Source: Aspidapion aeneum (taxonomy: Eukaryota > Arthropoda > Insecta > Coleoptera > Brentidae). From it: a DNA stretch of 64,000 bases. A program made the position numbers and the translations under genes. Below the pieces are notes generated by a model. It did no database searches. It was not told where the DNA came from and was given only the letters and a program-made list of their open reading frames with translations. This document shows positions 1-34,739 of this stretch, in pieces (the stretch's first letter is position 1; the number at the start of each line of letters is the position of its first letter). The stretch spans positions 10,117,813 through 10,181,812 of the forward strand of contig OY755042.1 in NCBI GenBank assembly GCA_963576565.1, given 5' to 3'.

Positions 1-8
1 TGCAACAC

Positions 9-575
9 ATGCAACCCACATATAAAGATATGCAAGAGTGCCTTAACTCAAATTGGACACTAAATATACCTCATTTAAATTTGACGTCATCAGAGACAAC
101 ATTAAAACAAATTGAAAATTCAGTAGACACTATCATACCACAAACATACGGCTTCAGCGATAAATACGGTATGGGAAGTCACGGAATTTTTCTGCTATGG
201 AATTTTCTGCTCTCAGTGTCGACTGCATACCTATTTTTTCATCATCCGATTGTTAGTTTGGCAGCATCACCAGTTCAAGTTGCTAACGCACAAAATGTTT
301 TAAGCACAACACAGATACACTACGAATATGACATATTATTCGGTGTCACGTGCCTTGCCCTGCTTTTGTTTTTAACCTATGTAAGTATAAAACTTCTCAA
401 AAAACATTCAAAAAAATCGGCGTCACTAAATTTAAAAGAAAATACACCCGAAATCGTAATCAACTACGGTCACACAAAGTTTCAAATCGAATTGAAAGAA
501 CAAAAAGATTTATTCTCCCTTCAAATCGGCGAAAAAGTTAATGCAAACATTGTCAATTGTGGCTCCGGCGAATAA
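9..575 (+). CDS. Env-like transmembrane protein of the LTR retrotransposon (C-terminal part)
   Basis: The frame is open from the left edge, so the ATG at 9 is probably internal. Of 188 residues seen, two hydrophobic stretches stand out: about residues 58-77, and about 107-129, the second followed by a basic KLLKKHSKK stretch. This looks like a membrane anchor with a roughly 55-residue polar cytoplasmic tail. Its position just upstream of the 3' LTR, past where pol would be, is where retroelements carry an envelope gene. I do not recognise a named family signature, and the furin site and fusion peptide would lie outside the window. The Env call rests on position and topology only. It could instead be another element-encoded membrane protein. 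Confidence 0.45.
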   Translation: MQPTYKDMQECLNSNWTLNIPHLNLTSSETTLKQIENSVDTIIPQTYGFSDKYGMGSHGIFLLWNFLLSVSTAYLFFHHPIVSLAASPVQVANAQNVLSTTQIHYEYDILFGVTCLALLLFLTYVSIKLLKKHSKKSASLNLKENTPEIVINYGHTKFQIELKEQKDLFSLQIGEKVNANIVNCGSGE

Positions 576-1548
576 AAAATTCGTCGTATAATTAAATGCC
601 GGTATATTTTATTTATACACGTGCTCAATGTAATTATAAAAACCGCATAGATTACATAACCGTATACTATGCCGGTAGTTTTGTATAATAAATAATTTTT
701 ATAAATGTTTACGACCTGCACTGCGCGTCGTAGTCCGCAAATGGAAGAACTCATTTTTACCGTGATATTTCATGTCAAAGTCTACGCGAAAAGATTATTG
801 AAGAAATATTATAGTAAATGATAGGAGCTAACCCATTTGCCGACAAGCTAATTGCCACATAGAAGAGATCGCCAAGTATAATTGTATATTATTACAATGT
901 TAATAATTTTTATGAATCACAGGAGTGAGATTGAGAGATGTAAGGGGAATAAATTATAATGAAGGGCGTATACCATAGAAAAAATAAATGTATGACATAC
1001 ATATTTTAAACTTAGTTAAATAATTTCTATAATGTCTTAAAAGGTGCAAAACGCACACATTGTTTTGAATGTATAATAAAACAAATTGTGGAATGTATAA
1101 ACAAAGGTGTATTAAATTAAACATATTTTTTCGAATGTTATCAAATGATATAAGTTTAAGCAGGCTAAATAAGCAGGGTTGCCAAGGTATAAATAATTCT
1201 AAAATGAACCGAGAACAATTAAATAATTTTTTTTTCTCATATTTGTAATTTTTGTCTCTTTTCAATGTACACATATGTAAATATTTATTATGTCCTAACA
1301 TCGTTTGTACATTAATTTTTTAGATCCACCTATTCTACTCGTTCCCAACATGAAAAAAGAAGACATGGAAGAACGATGACAACCTGACATAACCAAGACG
1401 TCACAAAAGGCCTAGCAAAGCGGCCAAAAAGATCAACCAAAGTAATGCAAAAGACGAAAAAGTGGTGAGCAGGGCCGATTAGCACTGGTGTACAGCAGAC
1501 AAATCGCCATAGAGCCAACCCACCAAGTAGTCAACCCAGACAGAGCTA

Positions 1549-1628
1549 ACAGTCGATACCACAAGGCAACAGCCGATAGCACAAGGCAACAGCCGATACC
1601 ACAAGGCAACAGTCGATACCACAAGGCA
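1549..1628 (+). repeat. 20-bp tandem repeat, four copies, inside the LTR element
   Basis: Four consecutive units of acagtcgataccacaaggca (1549-1568, 1569-1588, 1589-1608, 1609-1628) differ by only one or two bases each. They lie in the non-coding stretch between the Env-like ORF and the 3' LTR. Confidence 0.9.
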
Positions 1629-2078
1629 AGACAGCTACCCAGAGCGCAGCATGAAAAAACCGGGGGGAGCCAACTCTAAACCCCCGCCAGTCGTGCCGCC
1701 AAATCAAACACTACGAACAGAAAAAAGGACCTACCATCCAGGTCTTCCTGAGGGAATGGACCGCACAAGTCAAAACGAGATAAGGACAGTTGGCAACAAA
1801 GCGAGATCTGAACATTTTCAAGGCAGCGTGCAAGACCCACAAATTCGTCACGGCAACACTGCGGTTGATACTTCGTTATAAACCTACATTGGACTAGGTT
1901 GCGTCACCTGAAGAATGCAAAACAATCGGAACGAGTAGATGGGAATGGAATTATTTTAGTTAATTAGTTTTATAATTTATTAGGTACAGACGACTGTTAT
2001 ATATTTTTATTTTTTTTTGTGAAAAATAGTTTAGTAGACAATCTGTGGGGACAGATTTTTTTTAAAGCAAGGGGGATG

Positions 2079-2551
2079 TGTCAGGATAGAAAATAATGTC
2101 CTATTAAGTGAATGACACAAGTTACGTTTATAAGCAAGTGCACATTAACCCTAAACATTCTAAGGAAATGAACTTCTGTATATAGTTCAAATTGTATTAA
2201 AAGTAATAAATTGTATATAGAAGTATTATAAACAACGTGGCTAATGGGATTTCGATGATGTTTATACAGGAAACAAAACACATCTCGATATCCTATCAAT
2301 GGCAAACGGTTTGTAATAAAAGCATCTCCAAAAGAGTTTAGCAGTTAGTTGTACGCTGAGAACCTAACGCCCAGGCTTAGTTAATAGTGAACAAATAGTA
2401 CTTTAGTCAAGTATACGAAGTTAAGCCTATCAAAGAAGATTTGTAGACAAGATGTATTTAAGTACAATGTAAGTAGTAAATATAAGTATTATAATAAAAC
2501 CATTACACCTAACTTAAACTGTGTTCGTCACGATAAAACCCCCTCGTGACA
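2079..2551 (+). repeat. 3' long terminal repeat
   Basis: The LTR starts with TGTCA and ends with TGACA, giving a 5-bp terminal inverted repeat. A purine tract (aaagcaagggggatg) precedes it, as expected for plus-strand priming. An AATAAA-type signal lies near 2491-2497. The sequence after it is an (AT)n run, compatible with insertion into a TA-rich target; the left LTR is outside the window, so the target duplication cannot be confirmed. Confidence 0.75.
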
Positions 2552-2557
2552 ATATAT

Positions 2558-3240
2558 ATATATATTTATCGGTTTCACAACGTTCTACGTCTTCCGATAC
2601 CCAATCTCCACTCGTTTCTGTTTGCCCATAATTCATCATCTAGGCCTCTTCTTCTTATTTCACTGTCTATTCCTTCTCTCCAGCTTCTCCTTGGCCGTCC
2701 TCGTTTTCTTCGGCCAGTTGGTTTCCATTGTAGTAGTTGTTTAGGTAGTCTTTCATCATTCATTCTTTGTACATGTCCGTACCACACCAGTTGCTTTGTT
2801 CTTATATCATCCACTAAAGTACGTTCCCCCACTGTCATTATTTCTCTTATTCTTTGATTTGTAACTCTTTCTCTTTTTGATTTCCCTGCTGCTCTTCTCC
2901 AATAGTCCATCCCCGTAGCGGAAAGCATTTTTTCTGTTCTATCCTTGATTGGCCATACTTCTGAGCCGTATGTAATAATACTTTTTACAATGGTGTTATA
3001 TATAAGCTTTTTGTTATGTTTTGATATACTTTGGTCCCAAATTATTCCATTTAATAAAGTTATTGCTTTTCTTCCTTGTACATTTCGATCTTTTATAGCT
3101 TTGTCTAGTGTTCCGTCAGCTGTAATTTTTAGACCTAAGTATTTATACTCATCACAGGACTGAATTCGCTGCCCGGTATTTAAGATTAGATCCTGTTTCA
3201 TTCCACCGATACACATATACTCTGTCTTATTGAGATTTAA
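2558..3240 (-). pseudogene. LINE (non-LTR) reverse transcriptase, C-terminal fragment, copy 1
   Basis: A minus-strand frame (about 3243 down to 2575) encodes the end of a LINE polyprotein: KTEYMCIGG, a thumb-like segment (YNTIVKSIITYGSEVWPI), and a C-terminal segment with WYGHVQRM and a basic RRKRGRPRRSW stretch. It is nearly identical to the 3' part of the copy at 4345-5889 but is cut off at about 3240, just 5' of the KTEYMC segment, so it lacks the catalytic core. Its 3' tail is the (AT)n run that also borders the LTR; the LTR element therefore probably inserted into the tail of this LINE. Clade not assigned; the C-terminal part resembles insect endonuclease-reverse transcriptase LINEs. Confidence 0.8.
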
Positions 3241-3431
3241 CAACTCTTTATGAAGGATTGTCCTAACTGCTGCAAATCCAATCCCTATTATTCATGACGT
3301 AAGAGCAACAATCACGTTTAATCATTATTTTATCAATATGTGTGGGCGCTCCACGTAGGGGTTCATTGCAAACAGCTGTCGAGGGCCTTTCACTGCGTTT
3401 TTAGCAATTAATAAAAATACGACCACGACAA
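3241..3431. other. no recognisable feature
   Basis: Short intron segment between the truncation point of LINE copy 1 and the first MITE. I see no coding potential or repeat shared with the rest of the window. Confidence 0.5.
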
Positions 3432-3433
3432 TA

Positions 3434-3705
3434 GGGACCTATTGCAATAGTGCCAGGCACAAATTGTGCCGGGCACTATTATTGACAGTTTCGCATTGCA
3501 AACTGACAGTTGATCTTTCAAAATTGACATACCAAAGTCGAATTTATAAATACCGTAGTTTATTTTCCATTAATAGTGGCGTCACTATTAAATCCAGCTC
3601 GTATAATACACAAAGGCCTAATTTTGACACAGCTGTTCTTATAATGAGAAACTGTCAATATAGTGTCCGGCACAATTTGTGCCTGGCACTATTGCAATAG
3701 GTCCC
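3434..3705. mobile_element. MITE with TA target duplication, copy 1
   Basis: The element is 272 bp. It begins GGGACCTATTGCAATAG, ends with the reverse complement, and is flanked by TA (3432-3433 and 3706-3707). Terminal inverted repeats run about 45 bp (pairing around GTGCCAGGCACAAATTGTG). The interior has no ORF. A second copy is at 22633-22906 in opposite orientation and a 5'-truncated third copy at about 48676-48904. Ends and TA duplication fit a Tc1/mariner-type non-autonomous family. Confidence 0.85.
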
Positions 3706-3980
3706 TAATGAACTCTGAAAACCATCTAAATATGGTAGTCCTGAATGAGAAAACATCATCAAATACTAGTTAAAATTGACATACACAGTTCTTCTTTAAG
3801 ACCTAATTAAAATCGTAAAATCTCATGGAACTGGCACTATTGCAATAGGTCCCTAATGAACTCTGAAAACCATCTAAATATGGTAGTGCTGAATGAGAAA
3901 ACATCATCAAATACTAGGTAAAATTGCTACATATACAGTTCTTCTTTAAGACCTAATTAAAATCGTAAAATCTCATAGAA
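3683..3980. repeat. ~148-bp tandem duplication covering a MITE end and its flank
   Basis: The block 3683-3830 starts inside the right inverted repeat of the MITE (ctggcactattgcaatagg) and runs into flanking DNA. It is repeated at 3831-3980 with a handful of differences. The duplication therefore happened after the MITE inserted. The remaining sequence to about 4331 has no feature I recognise. Confidence 0.85.
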
Positions 3981-4344
3981 CGATAATGCTCCCAGTTAAA
4001 CTCAATAACTCTCCACTTTAAAAAACTTCTCACTCCCGTAGTTGTAGCATAAATACTGGCAAAAAGGTCATAACAAAAAAAATTGGCCCAACAGAGCGGA
4101 AATATCTTAACATTTTCAGAGTGACCCTTACGATCCACTGAGCGTTCCTTCGACTACGTTATCGATTTTTGCGATCGGGGACTACGAACACTTTTATTAA
4201 TGTTGTATGATCTTCCTATAATTGCTTTGACATGATTTTGAACTATCTAAAAATATTTTTCTATTGAAGGAGAGATACAAAAACACTAAAATGGACTAAT
4301 GACAACAAGTCAAACATAACTAATTAGAATCACGACATTTTCAT

Positions 4345-5889
4345 ATATTTATCGGTTTTACAACGTTCTACGTCTTCCGATACCCAATCTCCACTCGTTT
4401 CTCTTTGCCCATAATTCATCATCTAGGCCTCTTTATTCTTATTTCACTGTCTATTCCTTCTCTCCAGCTTCTCCTCGGCTTTCCTCGTTTTCTTCGGCCA
4501 ATTGGTTTCCATTGCAATATTAGTTTAGGTAGTCTTCCATCATCCATTCTTTGTACATGTCTGTACCACACCAGTTGTTTTGTTCTTATATCATTCACTA
4601 AAGTATGTTCACCCACTGTCATAATTTCTCTTATTCTTTGATTTGTAACTCTTTCTCTTTTTGATTTCCCTGCTGCTCTTCTCCAATAGTCCATCTCCGT
4701 AGCGGAAAGCATTTTTTCTGTTCTATCCTTGATTGGCCATACTTCTGAGCCGTATGTAATAATACTTTTCACAATGGTATTATATATAAGCTTTTTGTTA
4801 TGTTTTGATATACTTTGGTCCCAAATTATTCCATTTAATAAAGTTATTGCTTTTCTTCCTTGTACGTTTCTACCTTTTATAGCTTTGTCTAGTGTTCCGT
4901 CAGCTGTAGTTTTTAGACCCAAGTATTTATACTCATCACAGGACTGAATTCGCTGCCCGGTATTTAAGATTAGATCCTGTTTCATTCCACCAATACACAT
5001 ATACTCTGTCTTATTGATATTAACCTCTAGTCCCCACTTATTGTACTCTTCTATTAGTTTTCGTGTCATATATTCGAGGTCGTCATAATCCTGAGCCACC
5101 ACTATCTGATCATCGGCGAAACAAAAAGTATACAAGGTGGTTTCATCCAACGGAATTCCCATGTTTTGGCATGTTCTCTTCCAGACTTTAAGGACCTGTT
5201 CCAAATATATCTTGAAGAGCGTAGGCGACATACAGCAACCTTGTTTAAGACCTTTATTTACTTGAAAGCCTTTGGTTAGTTTTGCTTTTATTTTAACTTT
5301 TGCCTTACTATTGCGGTACAACTCTTTGATTGCCTTAATTAGTTGTACGCTTATGTTTGTCTTTTCCAACGCTTTCCAAAGTAGATTTAGTGGTATACTA
5401 TCATATGCCTTCTGCAAATCTACGTAAAGCAGATGCAGCTCTTGTCCGTATGCCATTTTCTTTTCAATAACTTGAGTTATACAAAAGAGATGATCTGAAG
5501 TCGATCTACTCGCCCTGAAACCGGCTTGTTCTTCTGCCTCCATATCTTTATATTCGCTCTCCACTTTATTTCTTATTATTTTGCCATATATTCTGCTTAG
5601 CGTACTAGTTACAGATATACCTCTATAATTGTCACATATATATTTCCTTCCTTTTTTGTGTAGTGTGGATATATTTGACGTTTTCCACTCAGTTGGTACT
5701 ACAGCTCCATTTAAATAATTTTGGAAAAGATTCCGTAATCTCCAAAACAGTTCTTCAGTGCCGTATTTAATAAGTTCAGCTGGGGTATTTCCGGGTCCGA
5801 AAGACTTACCGCTTTTTAAAGTTGTGCACACGTTTTTGACCTCAGAGATTGTGAGGGGTACTGGAGATCCCATCGATCTAATCATTAGA
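4345..5889 (-). mobile_element. 5'-truncated LINE insertion with 13-bp target duplication, copy 2
   Basis: Minus-strand LINE fragment of about 1.55 kb bounded by the direct repeat ACGACATTTTCAT at 4332-4344 and 5890-5902. Its 3' end (the low-coordinate side) matches the 3' end of the copy at 2.56-3.24 kb. The endonuclease-coding half is missing, as expected from target-primed reverse transcription that aborted early. It sits in the terminal visible enolase intron, about 80 bp from the end of exon 8, in the same transcriptional sense as enolase. Confidence 0.85.
4419..5885 (-). pseudogene. LINE reverse transcriptase (truncated, open frame of 488 codons)
   Basis: This encodes the RT domain of a non-LTR retrotransposon, which would copy element RNA at a nicked chromosomal site. 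RT blocks visible in order: SGKSFGPGNTPAELIK, the finger region NYRGISVTSTLSRIYGKI, the first catalytic Asp in LLYVDLQKAYDSI, KGLKQGCCMSPTLFKIYLE, and the catalytic box FADDQ (the usual YADD/FADD aspartates). These are followed by the thumb and the same basic C-terminus as copy 1. No stop breaks the 488 codons, but the N-terminal endonuclease is absent, so it cannot be an autonomous element. Presence of an intact frame suggests a fairly young insertion. Confidence 0.85.
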
Positions 5890-5984
5890 ACGACATTTTC
5901 ATCAATTTTTAAATTTGAGCAGGGATTGACACAATTCAGAAAACTGACAAGGTATTTACAAAAAGTGCATGTAGTAATAATTAC

Positions 5985-32325
<26,341 letters not shown>

Positions 32326-32494
32326 CTTGGCAAAACTAAAAAAAAACTTATTATAGTGAGGATTATAATATTTTGTTTGAAACTCACAAGACATGATTTA
32401 AAAGTTCATAAGGCAAAGAAAGGCAAATGGACATTCTCAAACGAATTCGTTCACCTTCGCCACCATTCGGCCGAACTGTTTTGATTGTGTTCAA

Positions 32495-32745
32495 CCTATC
32501 ATCTATCTATCTATTTAACCTTCTTTGATTCACCTTTGGTGGACATAGGCTTCCTCCAATATCTTGTTCTATTTTTTCTTGGTTTTTTCTGTGTGATATC
32601 TTGACCTGTGTTCTTATGATTTTAGTTTTAGTTTACTTCATACTCAAGCCTATATTTTTAGCTGCTGTATCCATTTCCTCCAGCATTTTTATCAGTTCTT
32701 CTTTCTGATCTGAGCAATTCCACGCCAAGTCATCCAATTTACAAG
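32495..32745 (-). pseudogene. LINE reverse transcriptase fragment (palm/thumb boundary)
   Basis: The minus strand reads DLAWNCSDQKEELIKMLEEM, then AAKNIGLSMK, a stop, TKTKIIRT. This is the stretch just after the catalytic YADD box in RTE-like LINEs, where a long helix leads to a (G/N)L.(M/I)N..KT motif. No RT core remains nearby. Confidence 0.6.
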
Positions 32746-33850
32746 AAAAGTGTTGCCCTGACATTTAATTTTTTTCTTTAATCATGTTTACTTAATGAAA
32801 CAGCTTACGCTTAACCACTTTTGCACAATTTTAGATTTTTAAATCCAATTAGTGTGTTGCACACGCATTTGAAAAGTCTAAAAACGGACAAAATGGGACT
32901 TTAAAGAACAAAAATATGCTCATAGTAAACAGCACCCAAAAAAAAATGCATAAAAGTGGTTTTTAAAAAAATGTGAGGTTTACCAAAATCTTTTCCACTA
33001 GCTTGACTAGAGCAATTTAGAGAATATCCAAAAAATGCAGAAATTCTTGAAGTTTTTAAATTATTTTGGGGTATAGATGTAATGTTTTCTTAAATTTTTA
33101 ATAGTTGGAAAGCTATACTCAAGGACTATATCTTCCTTGTATAAAACATATTTAAAAAGCAGACGCTACCTTGGAATTCCACGAAAAAGTTAAGAATGTC
33201 TGGGAAATCCCTCAACTTCAGCATCAAAAATGACCCTGTCTATCGGGGTGCTGGTGATAATCAAGTAGTCTAAATTTTTCACTGTACTATATACTTTTCT
33301 GTCTGTCTGTAATCCTTAAGGTTACTACACATTTTTTTAATATGTTATTTTAATATTTTTAGTGATGACAAATTAATGTTTATCAGAAGGTAAAGTTTAT
33401 GAGCAGTGTTCACTACATTATGATCTAAACTCTCTTCATAAGGTCACTACACAAAATTTTTAAAAGTTTATTAACTTTTTTAGTAGGAACCTACTGTCAT
33501 ATTTAAAAAATCGGAGAAGAAGTTGAATTCTATAATTTCAGAAACCGAACATTAATTTTTTTTTCAGAGCTCGATGTAAATTTAGCATCTATACTTAAAT
33601 CATCCAGAGGAGTGAAAGAATGGTATTTTTTAGTGTTCGGAATACTTTTACAAACATTAAATTTTTCCTCGAGTTCATTTCTTCGTTGTTCGACCTCGGC
33701 ACATGAGACTAGAACGCATTCTACATTTTTCAATTTTTGAAGGCAGAAGTTAAACATGTCTTGTTAAAACAAATCGTTTCATAGAACCTCCAACCGCATC
33801 ACATGTACCTTTTACTATGCGTTAGTTAAGTGGTTAGTTTTTTTAATGCC
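32746..33850. other. intergenic DNA without a recognisable gene
   Basis: AT-rich; if enolase has a leader exon it could be here, but I see no core promoter I would defend. A minus-strand frame at 33757-33530 is too short and featureless to call. Confidence 0.35.
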
Positions 33851-34025
33851 CAGTGGCGTATGCAGAAATTTTCCAAGGGGGTTGGAAGAGGGGGCTTGAG
33901 TAAAAGCAAAGTCCTGGAAAACCATTTATTTCTTCTTTCAGAAAAATTCAATCTTTAGGAGAAATTATTTAATGGCTTTGGAAGGATTAGGCCCCCAACC
34001 CCCCTTCCTCCTGCGTATGCCACTG
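33851..34025. mobile_element. short MITE with CAGTGGCGTATGCAG-type ends
   Basis: 175 bp with 15-bp imperfect inverted ends (13 of 15 match) and G-rich/C-rich inner borders (ccaagggggt and cccccaacccccc). A similar right end (atatacgccactgg) is at about 58848-58857. Confidence 0.65.
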
Positions 34026-34739
34026 TTAAACCTGAACCATTTAATTTACCAGTGATAAACTAATTAATTTCCGGGTCTCACCAAAAATTTATTCTTAAAA
34101 AAAAAATTCCAACAGTGTACGAACATGGGACTTGAACCCACAAACTAGGATGTCATGCAAAACAGTATGTGGCTATAAATAAGTTGCCATGACTATGATT
34201 TTTATATATATTTTTTTTTTCGCAACTGAATAAAAAAAATGTGATTTTTTACATGCTTTAACCAAATAGCTTAAAAGTTGATGTTAAAATGAGAGACCCA
34301 GATTTTTTATTTCTTTTTTATTTAGACGATACATCGTCAAGTAAAACAAGGCACAAGCGAAGTTTCAATAGACAGATAGACTTGCTAATTTTTTTAGTCA
34401 AAAGTTGCCAATTCTGAGGTTTTTGCGGTTTCTCCAATTTTTAAAAATTTAGATTGCTGAAACCAATAGACCTACAAAATTTTCTTTTGCCTTGTATGAT
34501 AGTCAAGCCACCGAGCCGGTGTAAATAATTAAAAATTGAGAAAATCATAAAATTTACTGTTTTTTTTTTTAACTATTTTTGCCATTTCAAAAAAGTGAAA
34601 ATTTGTTTTTACATTAGATTTAATACATTAGAAATAAAAAAAATTAAGGCTACAACTGATTTTCTTCTTTTTTTTAAATTTAAAGTGGCCTGTAAAATAC
34701 GGGAGACGACATTAAAAATTAAAATTCATTAATTTGCAA
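34026..34739. other. intergenic DNA without a recognisable feature
   Basis: AT-rich with long A and T runs; no repeat or coding match within the window. Confidence 0.4.

Larger units (their letters stand above)
1..2551 (+). mobile_element. LTR retrotransposon, 3' portion (Env-like ORF, untranslated region, 3' LTR)
   Basis: This is the right-hand end of an LTR retrotransposon whose gag-pol part and 5' LTR lie left of the window. It holds an open reading frame with membrane segments (9-575), about 1.5 kb with no convincing coding sequence, a purine-rich tract (about 2066-2076), and a 473-bp LTR with TGTCA...TGACA ends. The 1.5 kb between the ORF stop and the LTR is unusually long; it contains four 20-bp tandem repeats and a GC-richer stretch (1330-1880) unlike its surroundings. 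The element lies in the intron before the last enolase exon, in the sense opposite to enolase. The overall order is like env-bearing Ty3/gypsy or BEL elements, but without pol I cannot assign a superfamily. Confidence 0.7.

Noticed and set aside
1330..1881. GC-rich frames at 1488-1679 and 1651-1881 as genes
   Set aside because: Low complexity, partly tandem repeat, no recognised domain; treated as part of the LTR element.
33530..33757. 75-codon minus-strand frame as an enolase leader or small gene
   Set aside because: Polar and featureless, no splice donor matching the exon 1 acceptor that I could defend.
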